Program-made: the position numbers and the translations under genes
In this document: in pieces, positions 17,513 through 26,199 of the stretch
Numbering within the stretch: position 1 is the first letter of the stretch
Layout: each line of letters opens with the position of its first letter
Notes under the pieces: model-generated
Databases searched by the model: none
Told to the model about the DNA's origin: nothing
What the model saw: only the letters and a program-made list of their open reading frames with translations
NCBI GenBank assembly: GCA_016713825.1
Contig: JADJOJ010000010.1
Span: 62,001-126,000, forward strand
DNA: 64,000 nt
Direction of reading: 5' to 3'
From: Candidatus Leptofilum gracile
GTDB taxonomy: Bacteria; Chloroflexota; Anaerolineae; Promineifilales; Promineifilaceae

Positions 17513-18685
17513 ATGCCTGTACCGATGAAACATATCCTCGTTTTAGAATCCGACCGCACCTTTGCTCTGCGCCTGGTGCGCGCCCTCGGCCGCATGGGCG
17601 AGTTCAATGTTTCGATGGTGCCCACCCTCAAAGAAGCGTGCCTGCAACTGGTGCAAAACGATCAAGATTTGGCCTTCGTGCCCGTGGCCGAAGGAGCCAA
17701 AATCATCCGCTCTTTACGCGCTGTGCAGCCCGATTTGCGCGTCATTCTGGTCATGCCCTCCGGCGACGAGGAAATCCCCGTAACCTACTCTGGCAACGTG
17801 CAGGGTGTCCTCATCAAAGCGCTGGTGGATGTGGAGCTGGAAACGCTGGTGGAAAACGTGGCCCGCCAGCCGATGGTGCAAACCGGCAAGCTGGGCTCCC
17901 CGGTGACGCAAGATGCCATTCGTTCGCTGGACACGGCCACGCTCATTGCCACCCTGCAAGAGGCGCACCTGGGCCGCCTGCTGCAAACGATTGTGTTTGC
18001 CCGGGGCAGCAAGCTGCTGGCTTACTGGGGCGAGCTAAACGAGAGCGAGGCGGCGACGGTTGCTTTTCAGGTGGGGGCGGGCTGGGAAGGCAACAGTTTG
18101 CCGTCGCGGCTGCAATTCATTCACCTGCCTGCCCGCGCTGGCGATTTGCTGCTGTTTACCCACCAGGTGCTGGATGATTTTTTGGTGACGCTGGTGGCCC
18201 TGCCCGAAGCGCCGCTGACGGAAGTGCGCCAGCAGGCGCGGCGGATGGCCAAAAAGCTAACGGCCGTTGTCGAAGGACGCGCTTTGGCCCATACCGGTTT
18301 GTTGGGCAATGGGTTTGGTCTGGGGAAACGGCCGTCTTACGTCATCGTGTGGCGGCCATTGGATTTGCTGCCCAGCCAACTGCTGATTCCCCTGCGCCGG
18401 GCCATCAGCCGCCTGGCGGTGGCCAATGCCTGCGTGCTCACCCACGTGCAGGTTCAGGCCGATCTGGTGCAGCTGGTTGTCACCGTACCGCCCGGTCGGG
18501 ACGATAGCTGGGCCGCTTACCTCTTCAAAAATGGCTCCGAGCAAACCATCCACCAGGAGTTCGAGATGCAGGGCAGCCTGTGGGAAACCGGCTTCTACGC
18601 CACTGAATCCGCCGAACCGCTCACCGATGATGAACTGCGGCTGTTCCTCGATTCCTCCGCCGAAACGGCCAATTCTGCCGAGTAG
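17513..18685 (+). CDS. Pseudo-receiver / LC7-like / inactive IS200-type transposase-fold fusion protein
   Basis: A 390-residue protein in three parts. Residues 6-115 resemble a response-regulator receiver but lack the phosphoacceptor aspartate. Residues about 135-250 look like a roadblock/LC7-type alpha-beta domain. Residues about 274-382 resemble the Y1 (IS200/RAYT) transposase fold: the usual DHVHL HUH motif reads DLVQL (317-321), an LFKNGS stretch replaces LKGxSS, LWETGFY replaces LWSxSYF, and the final catalytic Tyr position is Phe378. All catalytic residues of that fold appear lost, suggesting a domesticated nucleic-acid-binding domain. The last two assignments are pattern-based inference. 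An ATG at 17525 is an alternative start. Confidence 0.65.
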   Translation: MPVPMKHILVLESDRTFALRLVRALGRMGEFNVSMVPTLKEACLQLVQNDQDLAFVPVAEGAKIIRSLRAVQPDLRVILVMPSGDEEIPVTYSGNVQGVLIKALVDVELETLVENVARQPMVQTGKLGSPVTQDAIRSLDTATLIATLQEAHLGRLLQTIVFARGSKLLAYWGELNESEAATVAFQVGAGWEGNSLPSRLQFIHLPARAGDLLLFTHQVLDDFLVTLVALPEAPLTEVRQQARRMAKKLTAVVEGRALAHTGLLGNGFGLGKRPSYVIVWRPLDLLPSQLLIPLRRAISRLAVANACVLTHVQVQADLVQLVVTVPPGRDDSWAAYLFKNGSEQTIHQEFEMQGSLWETGFYATESAEPLTDDELRLFLDSSAETANSAE

Positions 18686-18735
18686 CGGCAATCCTCCCAA
18701 AGTTTGGTAAGATCAAAATAAATTTGGCAGGTTCG

Positions 18736-18779
18736 GCGTGATGCGTGAACTGCTTTTCTTGTCACGCATCACGCATCAC
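18736..18779. repeat. Intergenic hairpin, GTGATGCGTGA family
   Basis: GCGTGATGCGTGA pairs with TCACGCATCACGC. It lies in the gap before the Nei-type gene and resembles the GTGAAGCGTGA hairpin at 25568. Confidence 0.75.
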
Positions 18780-18817
18780 TTCTTATTTCCGAAGAGCCAA
18801 AAATGGGAGTAAACAAC

Positions 18818-19639
18818 ATGCCAGAAGGGCCAGAAATTCAGCTGGCGGCCGACAAGGTGGGGGAAGCAATTGTGGGGCGACCGACAACGGCCGTACTTTT
18901 TGCCTTTGACGCGCTCAAAAAATATGAACCGATTTTGACCGGGGTGGTGGTAACGGCCGTTCAGGCCCGTGGCAAAGCGATGCTCACCCGCTTTGCCAAC
19001 GGCTACAACATCTACAGCCACAACCAGCTCTACGGCCAATGGCTGGTGCGCGACGCCCACGACTTCCCGGACACCAACCGGCAGCTGCGGCTGGCCATCC
19101 ACAATGAAGCTAAATCGGCGCTGCTGTACAGCGCGTCGGACATTGCCGTGCTGCAAGATGGCGAGCTGGACAGCCATCCATTTTTAAGCAAGCTGGGGCC
19201 AGATTTGCTGGACGAAGCGGTGACGGTGCCTCAGGTGGCCGAGCGGTTTGCCGCAGACCAATTTCGGCGGCGGCGGCTGACGGCGCTGCTGCTGGACCAG
19301 GGCTTTTTGGCGGGGCTGGGCAACTATTTGCGCAGCGAGGTGCTGTTTGTGGCCCGCGTCCATCCCAGTTTGCGGCCAATGGATTGTACGGATGAGCAAA
19401 TTGGAGCGTTGGCGGAAGCGGCCGTTTCCCTCACGCGCCAATCGTACCAAACCAGGGGCATCACCAATGATCTAACGCTGGCGCACAAATTGAAGGAGGA
19501 AGGGCAAAGCTATCGCGACTATCGCTTTTGGGTATTTGATCGAGACGGCCGTTCCTGTTACAACTGCGGCACACCCATCATCAAAGAGACCATCGGCGGG
19601 CGGCGGCTGTATTATTGCCCCACCTGTCAGGCGAAATAA
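18818..19639 (+). CDS. Endonuclease VIII-like DNA glycosylase (Fpg/Nei family)
   Basis: A 273-residue base-excision-repair glycosylase. I choose the ATG at 18818, giving MPEGPEI, because Pro2 is the catalytic nucleophile and Glu3 the acid in this family; an upstream ATG at 18803 would bury it, and GGGAG lies at ribosome-site distance from 18818. MPEGPE is typical of the Nei branch, MPELPE of Fpg. A conserved Lys lies in RGKAML. Helix-two-turn-helix residues (GLGNYLRSEVLF) and a C-terminal zinc finger (CYNCG and CPTC) are present. It removes oxidised pyrimidines and nicks the abasic site. A second family member, mutM, is at 62427. Confidence 0.92.
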   Translation: MPEGPEIQLAADKVGEAIVGRPTTAVLFAFDALKKYEPILTGVVVTAVQARGKAMLTRFANGYNIYSHNQLYGQWLVRDAHDFPDTNRQLRLAIHNEAKSALLYSASDIAVLQDGELDSHPFLSKLGPDLLDEAVTVPQVAERFAADQFRRRRLTALLLDQGFLAGLGNYLRSEVLFVARVHPSLRPMDCTDEQIGALAEAAVSLTRQSYQTRGITNDLTLAHKLKEEGQSYRDYRFWVFDRDGRSCYNCGTPIIKETIGGRRLYYCPTCQAK

Positions 19640-19653
19640 TTTGTAGATAAAAT

Positions 19654-19742
19654 TTGACGCAAAGGCGCGAAGGGGCAAAGGGAGGAAGAAAAGAGAAAGG
19701 ATATTTCTTTGCCTCTTTTATCCTTTGCGGTCTTTGCGTCAA
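19654..19742. repeat. Intergenic hairpin, TTGACGCAAAG family
   Basis: TTGACGCAAAGG pairs with CCTTTGCGGTCTTTGCGTCAA around a purine-rich centre. It separates the Nei-type gene from the TGA-containing DsbA-family gene. Partial relatives are at 31753 and about 43206. Confidence 0.75.
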
Positions 19743-19759
19743 AAAAGTAAGGAAACACC

Positions 19760-20365
19760 ATGACCCAAAATCAAGTAACGATCGACGTTTGGTCAGACTT
19801 TGTTTGACCGTTTTGCTTTCTCGTCTCCTCCAGTTTGGAGAAGCTCAAGGAATCGCACAATGTCCAAATCCGCTGGCGCTCTTACGAACTACGCCCCGAA
19901 GGATCCCCGCCCCTGCCGCCGGAATACCGCGCCCGCATCGAGGCTGGTCGGCCGCAAATGGAAGCAATGGCCCGCGACCGGTACGGAATCGAACTCAATA
20001 CAGGCCCGTTTGGCATCAACAGCCGCCCAGCGCTGGTGGGGGCTCACTTTGCCGAGGCGCAGGGCGTCGGCGAGGCGTACCACGACGCTGTTTTTCGTGC
20101 TTATTGGCAGGAGGCCAAAAATATTGAGGATGTTGAGGTGTTGGCAGGGTTGGCAACGGCCGTAAACCTCAATCGCGACGAATTCCTGGCCGCCCTGGAC
20201 GATCCGCACTACCAAAACGCCATGCTCGCCGATGTGCAGCAGGCGTTTCAGTACGGCCTCAGCGGCGTCCCCGCGCTGGTGTACAACAACAAATACCTGG
20301 TCAGCGGCGCACAGCCGTACGAACTGCTGGCCCAGGTAGCCGAAAAAGCCGCCACCGAAAACTGA
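19760..20365 (+). CDS. DsbA/FrnE-family oxidoreductase with in-frame TGA at the active-site cysteine (candidate selenoprotein)
   Basis: The frame opens at ATG 19760, seven bases after AAGGA, and encodes VTIDVWSDFV, the usual start of FrnE-type DsbA proteins. The family then has Cys-Pro-Phe-Cys; here it reads TGA-Pro-Phe-Cys, with TGA at 19805-19807 as codon 16 and Cys19 intact. The same frame runs without further faults to 20365 (201 codons), with a normal thioredoxin-fold helical insert and the cis-Pro region GVPALVYNN. Selenocysteine replacing the first Cys of CxxC is the classical selenoprotein pattern. The alternatives are a TGC-to-TGA nonsense mutation or a sequencing error. A short form starting at the TTG at 19835 would lack the active site. 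Confidence 0.75.
19816..19849 (+). promoter_or_regulatory. Possible bacterial SECIS stem-loop downstream of TGA
   Basis: TCTCC (19824-19828) can pair with GGAGA (19837-19841) around the loop TCCAGTTT, with CTT/AAG as a weak lower stem. The loop G at 19833 lies 26 bases after the TGA, within the spacing used by bacterial SECIS elements. The stem is modest and such short hairpins are common, so this is weak support only. Confidence 0.3.
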
Positions 20366-20413
20366 TCACTGGCCTACTGTTTACTGATTACCGATTACTG
20401 AACACCGTTCACC
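20366..20413. repeat. Intergenic repeat, ATTACCG/ACTGATTACC family (copy 1)
   Basis: Tandem ACTGATTACCGATTACTG and CACCGTTCACC words between convergent genes. The luciferase-like gene uses it for its last codons and stop (ending MVNGVQ). Relatives are at 29206 and 46404. Confidence 0.7.
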
Positions 20414-21234
20414 ATCGGCGGCCCCTGGGCAATGCGCTCGGCCACAATCTGCCGCACGTCTGCCTGGGGGTCGGTTTGCCAGCGGGTTTCTAGCCACCAG
20501 GTTGCGCCCGCTTGGGCAAACGGCCGTACCACCCCCGCCGCCTCATCCGGTTTATCCCCCGGCGTTTCCCCTTCTACCACAAGTTCAAACGGCTCGTTGG
20601 GCTTTTCGGCTTGAATGAACGCCGCCATGTCGGCGACGGCTGCTGGCGTGAGCGGTTGATGGTTCTTCTCGGCGTCCAGCACGTTGGGCAGCAGGCCATC
20701 GTAGCGCAGCACGCGGGCCATGCTTTTGGGCCAGCGCCACGCCCCCACCATCCAGATGGGAATGCGCGGCTGCTGCACGGGCGGGGGCGGCGGGAGGAAG
20801 TCGCATTCGGCCACCTGGTAATGCTTGCCCTCGTAGCGGAACGGCTGGCCGCGCCACAGCCCGGTGAGGATGTCCAGCCCTTCGTCCAGCAGTTCGGCGC
20901 GGGTTTGGCGGTCGGTCACTTCGCCAAAGGCGTGGAAGCCGGTGTCCACCGCCCCTAGCCCCACGCCCAAAATGACGCGCCCGCCGGAGAGATTGTCTAA
21001 CGTGGCCGTTTCGCTGGCCAGCTTCCAGGGGCGCATGCGGGAAATCGGGGTGATCATCGTGCCCAGGCGAATGCGCTCGGTGACCATGGCGGCGGCCGTC
21101 AGGCTGACCCAGGCGTCGATGCCCCAGACCGGTTCCCAGACAAAGATGGCGTCCCAATTGGCAGATTCGGCCGTTTGGGCCAGATCGGCTACGGTGCGGG
21201 CATCGCCGCTGGGAATCACAAATCCATATTTCAT
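20395..21234 (-). CDS. LLM-class flavin-dependent oxidoreductase (luciferase-like monooxygenase)
   Basis: I take the ATG at 21234 (MKYGFVIPSG), which has AAGGAGC upstream and sits in an ATGA overlap with the DinB gene; upstream codons are non-family sequence. The protein is 279 residues with the bacterial luciferase-like TIM barrel: DAIFVWEPVW, RIRLGTMITP, SGGRVILGVGLG. Such enzymes use FMN or F420 to oxidise a small substrate; which one is unclear. The last residues (VNGVQ) are encoded by a dispersed intergenic repeat and may not be part of the ancestral protein. Confidence 0.9.
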   Translation of the reverse strand: MKYGFVIPSGDARTVADLAQTAESANWDAIFVWEPVWGIDAWVSLTAAAMVTERIRLGTMITPISRMRPWKLASETATLDNLSGGRVILGVGLGAVDTGFHAFGEVTDRQTRAELLDEGLDILTGLWRGQPFRYEGKHYQVAECDFLPPPPPVQQPRIPIWMVGAWRWPKSMARVLRYDGLLPNVLDAEKNHQPLTPAAVADMAAFIQAEKPNEPFELVVEGETPGDKPDEAAGVVRPFAQAGATWWLETRWQTDPQADVRQIVAERIAQGPPMVNGVQ

Positions 21235-21728
21235 CTCACCGCTCCTTGTTGGCCCAGAAACAGATGCAGTTGGGCCGCATGTTCCTGCACGTGGCGCATG
21301 GTGTACAGCATCAGTTCGGCAAAGGGCACCTCGCCCCAGGGGAACTGGCACAGCTGGTTGGCCTGTTCGGTTGAGAGATTGAGAATGGTGTCCTGGCAGC
21401 GCTGACGGCACAAATCCAGGTAGCCCAGCAGTTCAGCGCGGGAATAGGTTCTGGGCAAGGTTTCGTCATCGACCATTTCTACCAGATCAAACGGTTCAGG
21501 CGGCGTAAACCCTTCTTCGGCCCCGGTGAGATACAGATCCAGCCAGAAGAGGGTGTGGTAGCCCAAATACCAGAACTTGGAGAAACCAGCGGCGACCCAT
21601 TGGTCTGCCTCGTCGGCCCACAGTTGTTTTTCCCACAAATGATCAGGGCAGTTTTTCAGCGCGTCACCGAAGGAGTCGATGGCGCTGGCGAACTGCCGCC
21701 ACAGCATTTTGTTGTTGATGATGGTCAT
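21231..21728 (-). CDS. DinB-family protein
   Basis: A 165-residue four-helix protein starting at ATG 21728, with GGAGGT seven bases upstream. His in GYHTLFWLDL and the pair in HVQEHAAQLH match the metal-binding histidines of the DinB/YfiT superfamily, which includes thiol-dependent transferases such as bacillithiol or mycothiol S-transferases. Function in this branch is not known. The stop overlaps the start of the luciferase-like oxidoreductase by ATGA, so the two form an operon. Confidence 0.85.
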   Translation of the reverse strand: MTIINNKMLWRQFASAIDSFGDALKNCPDHLWEKQLWADEADQWVAAGFSKFWYLGYHTLFWLDLYLTGAEEGFTPPEPFDLVEMVDDETLPRTYSRAELLGYLDLCRQRCQDTILNLSTEQANQLCQFPWGEVPFAELMLYTMRHVQEHAAQLHLFLGQQGAVR

Positions 21729-21869
21729 ATCGTTTACCTCCACAAAGTTTGGCAGAGTGTAGCAGATAATTCCTGACATCCTGTGTCGAGAACGGCCGTT
21801 TTTGCGCAAATGCCCCCCGCCGTTTATAGTTTGTCACATTCCACAACCTATCCACAAACGAGGGACCAA

Positions 21870-22649
21870 ATGAGCAAGCAGCCAGATTTTGATCTTACCG
21901 GAAAAGTAGCGCTGATCACCGGCGCGTCACGCGGCATCGGGCAGGCCATCGCCGAGGCATATGCCGCTGCCGGGGCCAAAGTGGTGCTGGCCAGCCGCAA
22001 GCAGGAATCACTGGACGAAGTGGCCGAACTTATTCGCGCCAGCGGCGGCGAGGCGCTGCCCATCGCCGCCCACACGGGGGATGACGAGGCGATCAACGAG
22101 CTGGTGGCCAAAGCAACCGAGGCGTACGGCGGCATCGACATTGCCGTGAACAACGCGGCCACCAATCCCCACTTTGGCCCGGTAATGACCGCCGACGAGA
22201 GCCATTGGGACAAAATTCTGGACGTGAACGTCAAAGGCTATTTTCGCGTGGCCAAGGGATGCGTGCCCAGCATGAAGGCGCGGGGTGGGGGCAAAATTAT
22301 CAACATCGCCTCCATTGCCGGGCTGGCCCCGCAGCCGGGGATGGGCGTTTATTGCGTGAGCAAAGCGGCCGTTCTCATGATGACCCAGGTGTTGGCCGCC
22401 GAACTGGCCGCCGACAACATTCAGGTCAACGCCATTGCCCCCGGCTTTATCAAAACCAAGTTTAGCGCCGCCATCTGGAGCAATCCGCACATCAACGAAG
22501 CGGTCATGAAGCAAATTCCCCAGGGCCGCATGGCTGAGCCGGAAGAGCTGACCGGCATGGCCCTCTACCTCGCCTCGGGCGCGTCCAGCTTCACCACCGG
22601 CGCGACGATGTTGATTGATGGCGGGCAGTTTATTGGTAACACACTGTAG
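21870..22649 (+). CDS. Short-chain dehydrogenase/reductase (FabG-like)
   Basis: A 259-residue SDR from ATG 21870 (GAGGGA upstream). The NAD(P)-binding TGASRGIG is at 17-24, with NNAA, then the catalytic Ser in NIASIAG and Tyr/Lys in YCVSK. The C-terminal LIDGGQF is typical of classical SDRs. The following acyl-CoA dehydrogenase and phosphotransferase genes on the same strand suggest work on CoA thioesters or hydroxy-acids. The TAG stop lies inside a perfect 29-base palindrome. Confidence 0.92.
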   Translation: MSKQPDFDLTGKVALITGASRGIGQAIAEAYAAAGAKVVLASRKQESLDEVAELIRASGGEALPIAAHTGDDEAINELVAKATEAYGGIDIAVNNAATNPHFGPVMTADESHWDKILDVNVKGYFRVAKGCVPSMKARGGGKIINIASIAGLAPQPGMGVYCVSKAAVLMMTQVLAAELAADNIQVNAIAPGFIKTKFSAAIWSNPHINEAVMKQIPQGRMAEPEELTGMALYLASGASSFTTGATMLIDGGQFIGNTL

Positions 22650-22674
22650 AGACGTTGCACTGCAACGTCTCTAC
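22646..22674. repeat. Perfect 29-base inverted repeat overlapping a stop codon
   Basis: GTAGAGACGTTGCA, one base, then its exact complement. The SDR stop TAG (22647-22649) is the start of the repeat, and the acyl-CoA dehydrogenase start is 12 bases downstream. There is no T-run, so it may be an RNA-processing or repeat element rather than an intrinsic terminator. Confidence 0.85.
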
Positions 22675-22686
22675 GAGGACAAGACA

Positions 22687-23871
22687 ATGTTCAACATCTC
22701 CCCTGAACTCAAGAAAATTTTAGCCACCGCGCGTGAATTTGTGCGTGAGGAATTGATTCCCCTGGAGCTGGATTTTTTGGCCCAGGGGTTTAACGCGATG
22801 GAGCCGGTGTTGCAGCAAAAGCGGCAAATGGTGAAAGAGCTGGGCCTGTGGCTGCCGCAGGTGCCGCAGGCATATGGCGGGCTGGGCTTGAGCCTGTTTG
22901 AGCATGGCTTGATGAGCCAGGAGCTGGGCCAGACGCCCATCGGCCATTACGTGTTTAACTGCCAGGCACCGGATGCGGGCAACATGGAAATTTTGATTGA
23001 GCACGGCACGCCGGAGCAGAAGGAAACGTACCTGATGCCGCTGCTGCGCGGCGAGATTCGCAGCTGCTTTTCGATGACGGAACCGGAACATGCTGGCTCT
23101 AACCCGACGATGATGAGCACAACGGCCGTTCGCGAAGGCGACAGCTACATCATCGACGGCCACAAATGGTTCACCAGCTCGGCCGATGGCGCGGCGTTTG
23201 CCGTCGTCATGGCCATTACCAACCCGGAAGCTAGCCGTCACGCCCGCGCCAGCCAGATCATTGTGCCGCTAGACACGCCCGGCTACTCGCTGGTGCGCAA
23301 CATCTCCGTGATGGGCGAGCCGGGTGACGGCTGGGCCAGCCACGCCGAGGTGCGCTACGACGAGGTGCGCGTGCCGCTGACCAACGTGCTGGGCCAGGAA
23401 GGCGAAGGGTTTGCCATCGCTCAGGAGCGGCTGGGGCCGGGGCGCATTCACCACTGCATGCGCTGGCTGGGCATTTGTGAGCGGGCATTTGCGCTGATGT
23501 GTACCTATGCCCTAAAGCGAGAGGTGGCTCCGGGACGGCCGTTGGCGGGCCAGCAAACCATCCAAAACTGGGTGGCCGAAAGCCGGGCCGAGATCAACGC
23601 CGCCCGGCTGCTGGTGCTGGCCACCGCCAAACGCATCGACGAAGAGGGCCAATACGCCGCCCGCGACGACATTTCGCTGATCAAATTCCACGTGGCCAAC
23701 GTGCTGCAACAGGTGCTGGACCGCGCCATCCAGGTGCATGGCGGCCTGGGCATGACCGACGACACGCCGCTGGCCTACTGGTTCCGCCACGAACGCGCCG
23801 CCCGCATCTACGACGGCCCGGACGAAGTACACAAATGGTCGGTGGCCCGGCGGATTTTTCCCGGGGCGCCC
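22687..23871 (+). CDS. Acyl-CoA dehydrogenase (natural 3' end lost)
   Basis: About 395 residues from ATG 22687 (MFNISPEL). It has the acyl-CoA dehydrogenase layout: an N-terminal helical domain, middle strands with CFSMTEPEHAGSNP, and a C-terminal helical domain with VLQQVLDRAIQVHGGLGM and RIYDGPDEVHKWSVARR. FAD-dependent alpha-beta oxidation of an acyl-CoA is expected; electrons would pass to ETF. The normal end is a few residues after VARR, but the frame enters an 18-A run and long G/C runs, so the true stop is not visible. It is grouped with an SDR and a phosphotransferase, as in ACAD10/11-type clusters. Confidence 0.9.
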
Positions 23872-24042
<171 letters not shown>

Positions 24043-24522
24043 TGGTTCAGTAATCAGGTAATCACTGGTAATGGGGGGGCTTGGCAGGCGAACTGTGCTA
24101 ATTCGCGGTTGGAAACCAACGCCCTTAATCTGTTCAGCTTTGAGAATTACTACAACCAAAATGTCACTCGATACTTCCAAAATGTGGGGCTTTTCGGCAA
24201 CTACTACGATTTAGCAGGCAACCTGGATTTTACGCCCTGGCTTGAATATTTTGCCGAGGGTATTTTGGATGAACTGCTGCGCGTACAAAAGCAAATCGAA
24301 AATAATTTGGCTGCGCCTGACACGACTCTAAAACCGCACCATGAAGCGATTTTGGCGCATATTGATGAAAACAGCTTCATTACCGACAAGGCGTATGCCA
24401 AAATTACAGAGCGGGCCAAAGCCACCCGGGCCCTTGATTTTAAGTTCTTGCTAGAACTGGGTTTGATTGAGCGGAAGGGACGTGGACCAGGCGTTTATTA
24501 CCAGCGCGTGGCGGGAAGTTGA
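24043..24522 (+). pseudogene. C-terminal fragment of a Fic-family protein
   Basis: The open frame downstream of the homopolymer tract encodes about 140 recognisable residues: FSFENYYNQNVTRYFQN, LEYFAEGILDELL and a winged-helix end with RALDFKFLLELGLIERKG. These fit the post-catalytic helices and C-terminal winged helix of Fic/DOC-type AMP-transferases. The HPFxxGNGR catalytic motif is not present, and no start codon precedes it. GC is lower than in the neighbours and no ACGGCCGT copy is seen. It is either a real gene whose 5' part was lost in assembly or a truncated remnant. Its TGA lies two bases before the phosphotransferase ATG. Confidence 0.7.
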
Positions 24523-24524
24523 GG

Positions 24525-25586
24525 ATGAAAGACACTATCGAAGTACGGCCGGATGAACAGTTTGATGAGGCAAAGCTGGCAGAATATTTGCGCGGCAAGC
24601 TGCCGGGCAGCGAAAACCAGCTGACTGTGCGGCAGTTTGGCGGCGGGGCGGCTAATCTCACCTACTTGCTGGATTTTGGCAGCCACGAATACGTCCTGCG
24701 CCGCCCGCCGTTGGGGCCAGTGGCCAAATCGGCGCACGACATGGGGCGGGAGTACACCGTGCTCTCCGTGCTGCACCAGGCATTTGCGTACGCGCCGCGC
24801 GCCTTTTTGTACTGCGACGATCCGGCGCTTATCGGGGCGGACTTTTTTGTGATGGCGCGGCGCGAAGGGGTGGTGGTGCGGCGCAAAATCCCGCCGCAGT
24901 TTGCCAACATGCCCGACGCCCCCCGCCGCATGAGCGAAGCGATGGTCGATGCCCTGGCCGAACTGCACGCGGTGGATTACGCGGCGCTGGGGCTGAGCGA
25001 TTTGGGCAAGCCAGAAGGGTTTATCGAGCGGCAGGTGGCGGGCTGGTACAAGCGGTGGCACGCCGCCAAAGAAGCCGATTTGCCGGAGATGGACGCCATT
25101 TACGCCTGGCTGACGGCCAATTTGCCGCCCTCAACTGAATATTCGCTGGTACACAACGATTACAAGCTGGACAACGTGATGCTGGCTGAGGCTGATCCAG
25201 GGCAGATGATCGCCATTTTTGATTGGGACATGTGTACGCTGGGCGACCCGATGTCTGACCTGGGGGCGTTGCTGTGCTACTGGACCGAGCCATCGGACCC
25301 GCCCTATTTGCAGCAGATGGCGATGATGCCGACGGGTGAGCTGGGCTTTTTGACCCGGCGGGAATTGGTGGAACGGTATGCGCAGAAAAGCGGCCGTTCC
25401 GTCCACAACATCAATTTTTACCACACGCTGGGGCTGTTTCGCCTGGTGGTGATCATTGCTCAAATTTACATAAGGTACGCGCGGGGGCAGACGCAAGACG
25501 GCCGTTTTGCTGCCTTTGGCCCGATGATTCCGCTGATGGCACGGGCGGCCGTTGAGGTGATGCGGGGCGTGAAGCGTGAAGCGTGA
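24525..25586 (+). CDS. APH-like phosphotransferase family protein (ACAD10/11 kinase-domain type)
   Basis: A 353-residue aminoglycoside-phosphotransferase-fold protein. GGGAANLTYLL is the nucleotide loop, YVLRRPP carries the ATP-binding Arg/Lys region, LVHNDYKLDNVML is the Brenner catalytic loop and IFDWDMCTLGDP the metal-binding Asp. This branch resembles the kinase domain of mammalian ACAD10/11, which phosphorylates 4-hydroxyacyl-CoAs before dehydrogenation; the nearby acyl-CoA dehydrogenase and SDR fit that route. This is inference, since the link is interrupted by the homopolymer tract. A TTG at 24519 is an alternative start. The last residues and stop come from a GTGAAGCGTGA repeat. Confidence 0.88.
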   Translation: MKDTIEVRPDEQFDEAKLAEYLRGKLPGSENQLTVRQFGGGAANLTYLLDFGSHEYVLRRPPLGPVAKSAHDMGREYTVLSVLHQAFAYAPRAFLYCDDPALIGADFFVMARREGVVVRRKIPPQFANMPDAPRRMSEAMVDALAELHAVDYAALGLSDLGKPEGFIERQVAGWYKRWHAAKEADLPEMDAIYAWLTANLPPSTEYSLVHNDYKLDNVMLAEADPGQMIAIFDWDMCTLGDPMSDLGALLCYWTEPSDPPYLQQMAMMPTGELGFLTRRELVERYAQKSGRSVHNINFYHTLGLFRLVVIIAQIYIRYARGQTQDGRFAAFGPMIPLMARAAVEVMRGVKREA

Positions 25587-25627
25587 AACGTGAGCTGAAC
25601 ACATCACGTTTCACGTTTCACGCTTCA
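25568..25627. repeat. Intergenic hairpin, GTGAAGCGTGA family
   Basis: Tandem GTGAAGCGTGAA words pair with TTCACGTTTCACGCTTC. The 5' arm encodes the end of the phosphotransferase (VKREA) and its TGA stop. Confidence 0.8.
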
Positions 25628-25655
25628 ATTCAGTTTAAGGAAACACGTTGAACTA

Positions 25656-26048
25656 ATGCCAGCATTGTTTATTTTTCTACTGCGCCTCATTCGGGGCATT
25701 CGGGATGGGCTGAAGGAGCCGGAGTTTCGCGGGCTGTTTTGGTCGGTGGTTATTATTTTGCTGTCGGGCACCTGGTTTTACCATGCGGTGGAGGGGTGGA
25801 GCTGGCTGGATGCGTTTTATTTTAGCGTCATCACGCTGACGACGGTGGGGTACGGGGATTTTTCGCCGCAAACGGCCGTTGGCAAAATCTTCACCATCGT
25901 CTACATCATTTTGGGCTTGGGGGTGCTTTCCAGCTTCTTGCTGCTGTTGGCCAACTACCAGCCCACCGACTCGCCCACGCTGCTCACCCGGCTCAAAAAT
26001 CGCGGCAAAAAAGATGGGACGCAGCTGAACGCGGATGACGCGGATTAA
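25656..26048 (+). CDS. Two-helix potassium channel (Ion_trans_2)
   Basis: A 130-residue membrane protein. Two transmembrane helices (about 28-45 and 78-99) flank a pore loop carrying the K+ selectivity filter TVGYGD at 63-68. The fold is KcsA-like, assembling as a tetramer in the inner membrane. The short cytoplasmic tail has no RCK domain, so no ligand gating is evident. It is monocistronic between two repeat hairpins. Confidence 0.92.
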   Translation: MPALFIFLLRLIRGIRDGLKEPEFRGLFWSVVIILLSGTWFYHAVEGWSWLDAFYFSVITLTTVGYGDFSPQTAVGKIFTIVYIILGLGVLSSFLLLLANYQPTDSPTLLTRLKNRGKKDGTQLNADDAD

Positions 26049-26081
26049 GAAGATCGGGCTCTTTGGGATTTCAAGGGAGTA

Positions 26082-26137
26082 GACACCAATTTCACGAATT
26101 TACACAAATTATTCGTACTATTTCGTGAAATTCGTGT
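26082..26137. repeat. Intergenic hairpin, CACGAATTTACAC family
   Basis: GACACCAATTTCACGAATTT pairs imperfectly with the TTTCGTGAAATTCGTGTC arm. It lies upstream of the LOG-family gene. The word structure parallels the CACAGATT family. Confidence 0.7.
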
Positions 26138-26199
26138 CAAAAAAACAAAATCACCCCCCAAAAAATTCCAAAGATCCTCGATTCTTAAAAGGATTGAAG

